A stretch of 64,000 nucleotides of DNA from Siphlonurus alternatus. Lineage: Eukaryota > Arthropoda > Insecta > Ephemeroptera > Siphlonuridae. Positions 1 through 22,000 of this stretch are shown here, piece after piece. The notes beneath the pieces are model-generated. The model did no database searches, was not told where the DNA came from, and saw nothing but the letters and a program-made list of their open reading frames with translations. Position 1 is the stretch's first letter. Every line of letters begins with the position of its first letter. Both the position numbers and the translations under genes were made by a program. The stretch covers positions 5,373,979 to 5,437,978 of the forward strand of contig OX463785.1 of NCBI GenBank assembly GCA_949825025.1, given 5' to 3'.

Positions 1-368
1 CATCATTTCAAATTTTTATTGGAATATTATAAACTATTATTAAAGTTTTGAATATTTCATAGTAATCGCAAATAACATATTCTGACGTTGAATGATCAAT
101 AAATATTACATGAAATATTTTCCCAACTTATTTGATTTAGAAGCAGTGGCTTCATTTAATTATATATTCTTACTGAAAACTGAAACATGTAAAGTAAATT
201 AACATTTGACTCTCATGCAACGCGCTTTGTTTTCAATAATATTAAAACTGGACACAATTCAAATCATTATTAAAGACAACTAAAAACAAGTAATATGTTT
301 ATTAATATACTCGCGTTCATCATGGTAATTCAGTTCTTCATTGATCCAATCATGCTGTACAGGAAAAT

Positions 369-689
369 GTAGTATCGACCTCATTTTTTTTTATTGCAGA
401 AATGGATAGAGCGTGCAAAGCTATGATACCCTGATTTTTTTTTCATATATTTTAGAGCCCGGAAACTATTTTTAAAAAAATATTGAAAGTCCTTTGTGTG
501 ACGTCACGAGGCGGCAAGTCCTATCTTTTTCTTAAGAAGCGGCGTCTCGTAACGTCACAAAAAGAACTTTCAATAATTTTTTAAATATAGTTCCCGGGCT
601 CTAAAAAATCAGAAAAAAATCAGGGTAGCATAACTTTGCACGCTCTATCCATTTCTGCAATACAAAAATTTGAGGTAGATATACTCCAT
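369..689. mobile_element. MITE family A, copy A1
   Basis: Near-complete palindrome upstream of the odorant receptor. It starts at AGTATCGACCTC and ends at its inverse; the arms contain TTTATTGCAG and a TGACGTCA-type site (one half mutated to AACGTCAC). It is non-coding and, like the other A copies, about 320 bp long. Apart from this element I see only AT-rich sequence in positions 1-1100. Confidence 0.8.
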
Positions 690-1100
690 TAATATTGTTT
701 TTCACAAGTTGAACGTAGTTCAAATAATATTGTCATAGTCAGAAAGTACGGCTGTATATAGTTCAGTGAATACATCATTTATTTCACGTCTCTTTTCCAG
801 CAATGGCATATCTTATGATTGGTACAGTGAGCAAAAATTTCATTACAACAAAATTGTTATAACCATGTATGTATTATGCTTACTATTAAATTAAATAATC
901 AATTTAAATATTAAATAAATAAATTAATAATAAATCATACACAGATATCTATTAATAATATTTATAAATTTCTAGAAAACAATAAATAATAACATTTATG
1001 ATTTATGAATTCGACTTAACCTTTAAATTATATATAAATTATTCTTCAAAAATGTACATATTTAAATTTATTTACCTTAAACTAAATTGGCAAACCTAGA

Positions 1101-11061
<9,961 letters not shown>

Positions 11062-11424
11062 TAATAAATAAACACTAAAATATCAAGTTTTTAATAATAA
11101 CTATTAATTAAGTAATACTGTAATAAGAATGTATTGATTGTTTAATGTTTGTTGAATTCTCTTAAATCTAATTACAATTTTGTGTTACATGTTATTTCCC
11201 AAGAAAGAAATTTACTCAACCTATTATTACTTATTTAACAATTTTTTTTTTAACCAACTCCCAGGTAAAATAAACATCTTAACCATAAAAATTTATTTTA
11301 TTTCCATAAATTTATTTTCAAAATCGTTGGTGATGAAAATCCAACTATTTGAGTTGAGCATCGCTACAAGTTTATAATATAATGTAAATAAAATTCATGA
11401 TTTTCTTTACTGGTTTGAACATAC

Positions 11425-11640
11425 CCAAGTTAAAATAAATTTGTTCTTTTATTCGCTATTTAAACTCTCCTCTCGTCTTTTGTCCTCTTATTTTGCAAAT
11501 AATATTTTAGAAATATTGCCTACATTTCATCCTCACTATGAGCGAAGAGGAAATAAGATGTGTTTTAGAGGTAAAGAGATTTCGTTTAGGCATGTAACGG
11601 ATGAGTTAAAGATGACATTTTTCAACTAGGGTAATTATAA
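11425..11640 (+). mobile_element. Repeat family T, copy 2
   Basis: Same order of words as copy 1 (TTCTTTTATTCGCTATTTAA, then CATTTCATCCTCACTATGAG, ending in GATGAGTTAAAGATG). It lies between the odorant receptor and the foldback element. Nothing else is recognisable in 11075-11911. Confidence 0.5.
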
Positions 11641-12060
11641 TATAAGTATTCAATTGTACGGAGGAAAGGAACTTAAAAATTTAAAAGGTCAGAGAAGGTC
11701 ACTTGACCTTTAAGGCAGGTCACTGGTATGAGTCCCTTTAAACGTAATCAAGGCTCACCAAATCACAGTGAAGTGAAGATCACTGGTCAATAAATAAATT
11801 TATCCAACTCGAACAGTACAAAAGAAAAAAACATTACAAAGTATACATAAAGTCAAGATCTAAGAATATTGAGCTCTCGGAATCAGAATTTATGATTATG
11901 ATTTCAATGTTACTTACAGGATGTACGTGAAGTGAGCCCCCCCACTTTCAGCACTAATTCCAAATTTAAGTGCATTAATAGGTGCTCAATTAGTGCTAAT
12001 TAGTGCCGTAAGACAAACATCAGCCCCCCTGTAAACACATGTTCAAATCCAATTTGAATT

Positions 12061-12540
12061 ATGGGGGGCTCACTTCACGGCAGCCCCCCCACTTACAGCA
12101 CTAATTCCAAATTTGGGTGCAATAATTAGTGCTCGATTAGTGCTAATTAGTGCCGTAAGAAGTTTTGCTCCAGCTCAATATCTTCATTTTCAAATAAAAT
12201 CGGAAAAATGGGGGGCTCACTTCACGGCAGCCCCCCAACTTGCAGCACTAATTCCAATTTTGGGTACAATAATTAGTGCTCGATTAGTGCTAATTAGTGC
12301 CGTAAGAAGTTTTGCTCCAGCTCAATATCTTCATTTTCAAAAAAAATCGGAAAAATGGGGGGCTCACTTCACGGCAGCCCCCCCACTTGCAGCACTAATT
12401 TCAATTTTAGGTGCAATAATTAGTGCTCAATTAGTGCTAATTAGTGCCATAAGAAGTTTTACTCCAGCTCAACATCTTCATTTTCAAATAAAATTCAAAC
12501 ACATGAAGGCAGCACCCCCCTCCCCCCCAAACTTGCAAGT
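12061..12540 (+). repeat. 147-bp tandem array, left arm
   Basis: Units start at 12061, 12208 and 12355 (exact 147-bp steps), with a degenerate fourth. Each unit has GGGGGGCTCACTTCACGGC, AATTAGTGCTAATTAGTGCC and an AT-rich end. Because 147 is divisible by three, one frame stays open as a 49-residue repeat. Confidence 0.85.
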
Positions 12541-13721
12541 TTTGCCGCAAGAATTCCAAAATGAAATGGAATAAAAAGTGCTCAATTAGTGCTATATAAT
12601 CCCAGAATTTCATTTATTTTAACTCGTAAATTATATGCATTAATTCATGGGACAATGTATCATGGTGGGAGGGAAATTCAAATCTATATTTGTTTCATGG
12701 AAAATGAATTGAATGCTGCAGCAATAATTTCATTCAACATTTCTTTTGACATTGTCGAAGCATTAAATTTATAAAGTCTCTCCAATTAAAATTATATAAA
12801 TGATGAAGGTAGAGATAACACCGATCAGCTGTTCGACGTAGTCCCCTTTGATTAACATGTAAACCTTAGCAAATTCACAGAATGTCTGAAATTTTTTTAA
12901 GAGGCAGATAAGAATTCCTAAAAGACATAGAAAAAGATTCAAAACAATTTAATAAGCCGATTTTTTTAAATTAAGGTTTTAGTTTGTCTCTCAATGGGAA
13001 AGCCCTATATCCTAAAAATTAAAAAAATTAATTATAAAAGAATCGGCTAGTTTAATTGTTTCGAATTTTTTTCTTCAGCTTTTAGGCACTAATATCTGCC
13101 TCTCAAAAATATTTCAAATTTCAAATTAGTCGATTTGCTAAGGTTTACATGTTAATCAAAGTGGACTACGTCGAACAGTTGATCGGTGTTATCTGTAACA
13201 TAGTTGAAAAAAAATTATTAAATTTTAAATGCTTACAATTTTTTTTTTTTTTTTTTTAATTTCCGATATAAAAATAAAATATACCAAAAAAATGTAGAGA
13301 AAATTTTAAAACAATTGCATGATCGTTAAGAATTTTTTATATTAATTTTTTAAATGTCCAGTATAGAGCTTTCCCATTGGAGTCCTAAACTAATAAATTA
13401 ATATTAAAAAAAATCAGATCCAGCGATCGTTTTGACATTTTTTCAAAATTTTTTTGGTGCTAAGTATTATCTCTAAAAAAAAAAATCAGAATTATCATGA
13501 GGCTGCTAAGGTTTACATGTTAACCAAATTGGACTAAAACAATCGATGTTTCGTGTTATCTTACCCTTAAGTATATATAAATAAAGAAATAAAGAAGGAG
13601 GAGAAGAAGAAAAAGAAGAAGGAGGAGGAGCGGGAGGAAAAAACATTAAAAAACAAAACAAAAATTAGTTCAGTATATAATTTGTGATGAAATATTTTTC
13701 TAATCAACTGTATGGAGATGG

Positions 13722-13843
<122 letters not shown>

Positions 13844-14599
13844 GGGAGATGAAGATTAAAAAATATTATATTGGGTTTACTAATTTTACTGTCCTATTTT
13901 GAGTATTTTGGTAGTAGTGTCAGTAATAAAGTTCTATACTTCCAGACAAACATTATTACAGTTATTGAATACATATGTTGGCACCAAAGCCCGAAAAAAA
14001 TGCGCACATCTAGGTGTGCCTCTAGCTATTTGAGCAAAGTCCGATATTAACAAATATTTCGGGCTTTGCTCATTTAAATTTGATCATTTCTAGAAGTGCT
14101 CAAATCGGAAAAAGCAAAACCCGACGAGAAGTTTTATTTCTGGGTTTGCTCATTTAAATTTGATCATTTCTAGAAGTGCCCAACTCGAAAAAAGCCAACC
14201 CCAACTATAAGTTTTATTTCGGGCTTTGCTCACTGTTTTGATTATTTCTAGAAGTGCTCAAAGCAAAATGAAAAATAATAATTAGAAATTGTGCCGTATT
14301 ATAGCAATAAATAATAAAACAATAAAATAATATAAATTTAATAATATTTTAATTATATCACTTTTTTAATCACTTTTTTAAATAATTGATAAAATACAAA
14401 TTTAACATTAATAGCGTGTATACTGCAGTATATTATTATTATTTTTTTTTATTATTGAAACTTTTCCTTCTGTATTATTCAAGTCATATTGAAAAAATAC
14501 TAATTTGTCACACTGAGAGACACTTTTAATTTTTTTTCATTTTTTATAATTAAAGGGTATGATTACAATTATACTCTGGCAATAAATTCTAGGTTGCAA

Positions 14600-14761
14600 A
14601 TGAACAATTTCCAAGTTCAGACGACGTACCACACATTACAAAGAAAAGAGTCTCTCAGATCAGCAGCAGCATTGGCAAATTCAAAGCAAGGTTTTGTGTT
14701 TTGCAACTGCAAGAAAGGTGTCAATCTAAAACATGTTGTGCAAAGAAAAAAAATTAGATGA
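14600..14761 (+). pseudogene. Relic of transposon protein C-terminus with Cys cluster
   Basis: The foldback loop holds a 53-codon open frame with S-L-R-S-A-A-A, then GFVFCNCKKG. After that the pattern continues only in another frame, as C-Q-S-K-T-C-C-A-K, so a frameshift near 14719 broke it. A C-x-C...C...C-C cluster after an R-x-A-A and GF motif is familiar from C-terminal ends of several metazoan DNA-transposon proteins. I cannot assign the family. It is probably the last trace of the element's own transposase gene or of an inserted one. No longer protein can be traced on either side. Confidence 0.4.
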
Positions 14762-15513
14762 ATTTTAAAATGCCATGATAGTATTTTTTTTTTATTGGTA
14801 GGTTTGGTACTATCTTGAGGAGCTCTTTGCTCCTTAGCAAGTTCTATAAATTAAGTTAAAATTGTTTTATAATATATCAGCTATAAAAATTATTTAAATT
14901 AACTAACATACAATATATTAATATAAAAAGTGTGACAAAACAGTATTTCTCAGTATGACTTGAATAATTCAGAAAGAAATGTTTTAATAAAAAAATAATA
15001 TATATATACGCGCTATGCTAAACTGTTAAATTTGTATTTTTGTCAATTAATTAAAAAAGTGATGTAATTAAAATGTTATTAAATTCACAATATTTTATTT
15101 TTTCATTTTTTATTACAAATTATTACTATAATGTACGGCACAATTTCTAATTATTATTTTTCATTTTGCTTTGAGCACTTCTAGAAATGATCAAAACAGT
15201 GAGCGAAGTCCGAAATAAAACTTCTCGTCGGGATTTGCTTCTTTCGATTTGGGCACTTCTAGAAATGATCAAATTTAAATGAACAAATTTAAGCCCGAAA
15301 TATTTGTTAATATCGGGCTTTGCTCAAATCGCTAGAAGCACACCTAGATGTGCGCATTTTTTTCGGGCTTTGGTGCCAACATATGTATTCAATAACTGTA
15401 ATAATGTTTGTCTGGAAGTATAGAACTTTATTACTGACACTACTACCAAAATACTCAAAATAGGACAGTAAAATTAGTAAACCCAATATAATATTTTTTA
15501 ATCTTCATCTCCC

Positions 15514-15690
<177 letters not shown>

Positions 15691-17039
15691 TTAATTTTTC
15701 CATCTCCATACAGTTGATTAGAAAAATATTTCATCAAAAATTATATACTGAACTAATTTTTGTTTTGTTTTTTAATGTTTTTTCCTCCCGCTCCTCCTCC
15801 TTCTTTTTCTTCTTCTCCTCCTTCTTTATTTCTTTATTTATATATACTTAAGGGTAAGATAACACGAAACATCGATTGTTTTAGTCCAATTTGGTTAACA
15901 TGTAAACCTTAGCAGCCTCATGATAATTCTGATTTTTTTTTAGAGATAATACTTAGCACCAAAAAAATTTTGAAAAAATGTCAAAACGATCGCTGGATCT
16001 GATTTTTTTTAATATTAATTTATTAGTTTAGGACTCCAATGGGAAAGCTCTATACTGGACATTTAAAAAATTAATATAAAAAATTCTTAACGATCATGCA
16101 ATTGTTTTAAAATTTTCTCTACATTTTTTTGGTATATTTTATTTTTATATCGGAAATTAAAAAAAAAAAAAAAAAAATTGTAAGCATTTAAAATTTAATA
16201 ATTTTTTTTCAACTATGTTACAGATAACACCGATCAACTGTTCGACGTAGTCCACTTTGATTAACATGTAAACCTTAGCAAATCGACTAATTTGAAATTT
16301 GAAATATTTTTGAGAGGCAGATATTAGTGCCTAAAAGCTGAAGAAAAAAATTCGAAACAATTAAACTAGCCGATTCTTTTATAATTAATTTTTTTAATTT
16401 TTAGGATATAGGGCTTTCCCATTGAGAGACAAACTAAAACCTTAATTTAAAAAAATCGGCTTATTAAATTGTTTTGAATCTTTTTCTATGTCTTTTAGGA
16501 ATTCTTATCTGCCTCTTAAAAAAATTTCAGACATTCTGTGAATTTGCTAAGGTTTACATGTTAATCAAAGGGGACTACGTCGAACAGCTGATCGGTGTTA
16601 TCTCTACCTTCATCATTTATATAATTTTAATTGGAGAGACTTTATAAATTTAATGCTTCGACAATGTCAAAAGAAATGTTGAATGAAATTATTGCTGCAG
16701 CATTCAATTCATTTTCCATGAAACAAATATAGATTTGAATTTCCCTCCCACCATGATACATTGTCCCATGAATTAATGCATATAATTTACGAGTTAAAAT
16801 AAATGAAATTCTGGGATTATATAGCACTAATTGAGCACTTTTTATTCCATTTCATTTTGGAATTCTTGCGGCAAAACTTGCAAGTTTGGGGGGGAGGGGG
16901 GTGCTGCCTTCATGTGTTTGAATTTTATTTGAAAATGAAGATGTTGAGCTGGAGTAAAACTTCTTATGGCACTAATTAGCACTAATTGAGCACTAATTAT
17001 TGCACCTAAAATTGAAATTAGTGCTGCAAGTGGGGGGGC

Positions 17040-17650
17040 TGCCGTGAAGTGAGCCCCCCATTTTTCCGATTTTTTTTTGAAAATGAAGATATTGAGCTGG
17101 AGCAAAACTTCTTACGGCACTAATTAGCACTAATCGAGCACTAATTATTGTACCCAAAATTGGAATTAGTGCTGCAAGTTGGGGGGCTGCCGTGAAGTGA
17201 GCCCCCCATTTTTCCGATTTTATTTGAAAATGAAGATATTGAGCTGGAGCAAAACTTCTTACGGCACTAATTAGCACTAATCGAGCACTAATTATTGTAC
17301 CCAAAATTGGAATTAGTGCTGCAAGTTGGGGGGCTGCCGTGAAGTGAGCCCCCCATTTTTCCGATTTTATTTGAAAATGAAGATATTGAGCTGGAGCAAA
17401 ACTTCTTACGGCACTAATTAGCACTAATCGAGCACTAATTATTGTACCCAAAATTGGAATTAGTGCTGCAAGTTGGGGGGCTGCCGTGAAGTGAGCCCCC
17501 CATTTTTCCGATTTTATTTGAAAATGAAGATGTTGAGCTGGAGCAAAACTTCTTACGGCACTAATTAGCACTAATCGAGCACTAATTATTGCACCCAAAT
17601 TTGGAATTAGTGCTGTAAGTGGGGGGGCTGCCGTGAAGTGAGCCCCCCAT
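17040..17650 (-). repeat. 147-bp tandem array, right arm
   Basis: Five boundaries of the CCCCCCAT word at 17061, 17209, 17356, 17503 and 17650 give spacings of 148, 147, 147 and 147. The right arm therefore has about two more units than the left. Neighbouring units are almost identical, as expected from recent unequal exchange. Confidence 0.85.
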
Positions 17651-17799
17651 AATTCAAATTGGATTTGAACATGTGTTTACAGGGGGGCTGATGTTTGTCT
17701 TACGGCACTAATTAGCACTAATTGAGCACCTATTAATGCATTTAAATTTGGAATTAGTGCTGAAAGTGGGGGGGCTCACTTCACGTACATACTTACAGG

Positions 17800-18960
17800 G
17801 GACTTTTATTTATTTCTTTTTCCAATAAGTTCATGGTATACAAATTTTGAAGTAAATCTGTCTTACCTAGAATTTTAACATGGAACCTTATGGACGGACA
17901 CCAATAAATGGAGTTATTTTGAAGAAGAAGAAACATTCTCTGAACGAATGGTAGCAAAAAAGTATAAATTTCTCATAAAAGTCTCGTCAATTAAAATTGA
18001 GTAAAACTTAAAATCACGCTAGGTTTATTCAATTTATTTTAATTAATCAGCACGAAAATGCTGTATTTAGATTTAATTAGTAACGCCAAATTAATGTTAC
18101 TGTATTAGAGTAATTCTTACAACACATTAAATATATGCATATATAGTGATGTAATGTTTAAAAATTGTTTAATTGATTTTCCAATTATAATTCAGTGCAT
18201 GTTTTTTCGTTCATTTTAATAAGAAAAATGAGGTAATTGTATTGCAAGGTGTAGTTAGAATAACACAATAACGATAGCATATACTCATAATATGATATAA
18301 TGTCTTAAGTAATAAAATTGTAAGTAATCGTTTTAAAATGTAATTAAAAAGTATTTTACAGTCATGAAAAAGTTTAACGTGCAAGCGAAAGAAAAGACTT
18401 TGCATGCGCTTTTGATGTCACACAATATTTCTTCTCGCTTAAGGGGTGTTTAAAAAAAAAAAAAAAAAAAAAAATGAAATTTATATAACTTAAATATATA
18501 TTTATTTTTAACTTTAAAGCTATAATTTTTAGTACATTTTTTATTTTTTGCTTATACGTGGTGCATAATTTTATATGTTTTATTACTTTTATTTCATATT
18601 AAAAATCGAATAATTATACATTAATATAGTCACAAAATTAATTAAACAATGGGTGCAATTCACGAAGGGAGTTATAAAAGTTTCTCACTAACCATGTTTG
18701 GAGTCATTGAATTAGGCTGGCGGTAACCGCGGTTAGTGAGAAAGCTGGATAACTTTCTGGCTAACTCTTTCGTGAATTGTCCTCATTATCGACTAATATC
18801 ACTAGCTAGCTGTGAAGTCATTAAATTTATAATTTTAATTACTCTACTGCAGTAATTATAGTGAGAAAGATATACGTATTAAAATATTTTCATGACGCAT
18901 AGTCATAAAATAAATTGATTAAACCCAGCGTGATAATAAAATTAACCATATTTTAATGAC
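17800..18960. other. Intergenic AT-rich stretch with one small MITE
   Basis: Between the foldback element and the protease promoter I see short remnants resembling repeat U near 17815-17890 and a poly-A run near 18450. The palindromic J element lies at 18651-18784. There is no gene. Confidence 0.6.
18651..18784. mobile_element. MITE family J, copy J1
   Basis: Palindrome with ends GTGCAATTCACGAAGG / inverse. A second, tighter copy is at 33074-33180. It lies about 190 bp upstream of the protease TATA box. Confidence 0.65.
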
Positions 18961-18973
18961 TCATGCAGCGTCC

Positions 18974-19009
18974 TATATAAGAACAATGGTTTGAGGTACA
19001 TCCATTCAG
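18974..19009 (+). promoter_or_regulatory. TATA box and initiator of the serine protease gene
   Basis: TATATAAG at 18974-18981 is followed about 30 bp later by the insect initiator-like CATTCAGA (about 19003-19010), some 40 bp before the ATG at 19050. The spacing fits a standard focused RNA polymerase II promoter. Confidence 0.65.
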
Positions 19010-19049
19010 AACATAATACAGTGTATAGCACAAGCATCTACACCTCAAG

Positions 19050-22000
19050 ATGATTATCTTATTACTTCTACTGGTGTTCATATCAGACGTCAAACCAGGT
19101 AATAAATATGAAATAAATTGAGAGAGATTCCAATTTAAAAAAATTCCATTTCAGAAAATGTTTTGCTGGAAACTCGAATAATAAATGGAAGACCAGCAAC
19201 CAATGACATAAACCGTTCTGTGGTAAGTGTTTTTTATTTATAATTATTATTAATTTATTTATTAATTAATAAATTGATTTTTAATACCAAATGAAGATAA
19301 TGGACAACCTGCATGGAATTTTTTTATTGCAGAAATGAATAGAAAGAGAAATGAAGAGAAATTGCAAATTTAAATTTATACTTTACAATTTTCTTACAGA
19401 AAATGACATCGCTTGATCTCAAAATTTAACAAATTAAAATAGATTACTTTTGTTTTCTTTTTTCTTGTCATTATTTTTGTTTTTTGTTAGGCTGTTTTTT
19501 TTTTATATTTTGATCGCTGTTACTAAATTAATTACATGTTCCACACTCCAGGTGTATTTTGAACAAAAGATATATACTGCTCCTAAGAAATACTCCGTCT
19601 CTATATGTGGAGGGACAATTTTGAACGCTGATACCGTGCTGACTGCGGCGCACTGCGTTTTTGGGTAATTATATGGAAGATATTTTAGCACATATCAGCG
19701 AGAAATTTTTCTCACAGTTAGTTATAGGTTTGCTTAAGGATTGACCTCAGTTGATTGAGATTTCGGAATGCTACAAGATTTGCAGAATACTTAGAACTCA
19801 CAATGCATAAATAGAGGGTATGTAAATTTTGAAGCGGATTGGTCTTATCAGTTTTGAAAAAAAATGAGCCAGAAGTTTAACATTAGCCTTATGGACGAAA
19901 ACTGGAAATATATGTACTGTGGGAAACCGCCCCCTTGAATCTGCTCAAACCATAAGCGATTAAGTTTTAGAGCATTGTCGAATTTTTAAAATTCATTTCA
20001 TTTGATTCCGTTTGACAGATTTTTTTTTAATTGACTCGCGTAGTAACTGAGGTCAATCGTTAAATGCAATTTTCTGGAGTTGTATCCATTTCTCCGCTTA
20101 ACGTAATACCATCCTTCTCTCCGTTCATTCTTGGTTATTTTATTCTAACTCAAAAATTCATTAATGTGATTAATAACGTAGATGATAAACAAATAATAGA
20201 CTCTTCTAAATTCTATTATTTTTATAGTTAGAAAATATATTATTTGTAATATCTAAAAAATATCTAATAACGAATCTCTACATATAGGATTTTCTTTTCG
20301 AGAATTAAACGTTTGCCTAAATTTTCAAAACCTTTTGAAACCAAAGCTTAACATAATTGTACCAAAGGTTTAGAAAATATTTTAAATATTATCTCTAGCC
20401 TAGACTGTATACTTTCTATTACGTCAACATTGTTTATTATTAAGAAAATATAGAAATGCAGCAAAGGCGGATTTACATGGCGATTTCCAGCCTGCAACGC
20501 GATACCAATAATGCGCACTTGCTGTAACATCCATTGGCGGCCATATTTGGTGATTAAAAGAAAAAACATCATCGTAATTAACGCGATTCCCAGCGAATTC
20601 GTCACCGCATATTATCGATATTTTACAGCTTTTTAAAGGCGGATTCAGATGGCGACAACGGCGATGCGACGCGATTTTGTCACACAAGCTGTGGAATCCT
20701 ATGCGGAAGCAAATTCGCCATTGCGGTGGCGAATATCGCGTTAAATTACGATGCTCTTTTTTTCAATCGTCAAATATGGCCGCCAATAAATGTCACAGCA
20801 AGTGCGCATTCTTTCCTTCGCGTCGCAGGTTGGAAATCGCCATGTGAATCCACCTTAACGTCAAAATCGCATCGCATCGCGGTTGTCGCCATGTGGATTC
20901 ACCTTTACAATAATAAACCAATCAACTTACCTACTGTTTGAATTGTCTTATAGAAAGAACGTTAGTGACATTGTGTTAATTTCCTCGACTACCACCCCGA
21001 GGTTATATGGTCACCATCACATCGTCAACAGCAGTGAAGTGCACGAAAAATTCGAAGTCACCACGAAAATCAACGACATAGCTCTGCTGAAGGTAACCAA
21101 TATTAATTCAACACCCTGTTGTTTTATAACAACATAACATAAGAAATGGAGTATCGACCTCATTTTTTTATTGCAGATATGGATAGAGGGTACAAAGTTA
21201 TGCTATCCTGATTTTTTTCAGATTTTCTAGAGTCCGGGAAGTATTTTTAAACAATTATTGAAAGTTCTTTTTGTGACGTCACGAGGTGGCAAGTCCTATC
21301 TTTTTCTTAAGGAGCGGCATATTTTGACGTCACAAAAATAACTTTCAATCATTTTTTGAAAATACTTCCCGGACTCTAAAAAATCCGAAAAAATCATGGT
21401 AGCATAACTTTTGCACCCTCTATATCCAATTCTGCAATAAAAACAATTGAGGTTGATACTAGTGTTAAAATAGTATTTTTCTCAAATCTTCATCAATTTT
21501 CGTATGATAAATTTTAAATTGCAAACTTATTAACGTTTAAAATACATGAAATAAATATTATAATTGTTCAATCTGATGTCAACAAATGATTTCAATATAT
21601 ATATTATCATAAATACTGCATTATTATACCAACTTTCAAAATATATAATGTATGATCACTCTGAGAATATTCACATTATACATCATTTGATAATATAAAT
21701 AAGTAAATTAATTAAATAATTTATTAAATAATTAATAACATTACAAATAAGTTAATATTTATATAAAATTGAAAAATACTTATATATGCTATGCTTGAAA
21801 TTATCGTGTCTTTTCTAAATGAATATAAACGTAAACAAATTTTATATTTTTTTATCATTACTTTGATTTGTTCAAAAATTTATTATTTAAAAAAAAATAA
21901 GTAATTTCAGTTGCAATTAATATATACAAAGTATTAAAACGTTCAGGTGTGGCCCCCTTTTTCCCTGGCGAACGGCGATGAGGTAGCGGTGACTTTGCCC

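Noticed and set aside
12061..12540. CRISPR-like array
   Set aside because: The regular repeats have no unique spacers and the host is a eukaryote; these are tandem repeats of a transposon arm.
12113..12574. 153-residue frame with 49-residue repeats (and the 201-residue mirror at 16993-17598)
   Set aside because: The frame is open only because the non-coding tandem unit is 147 bp long; there is no start context, splice support or known domain.
12589..12774. Identical 61-residue frames at 12589-12774 (+) and 16642-16827 (-)
   Set aside because: They are the same stretch in the two arms of the foldback element; they show the inverted repeat, not a gene.
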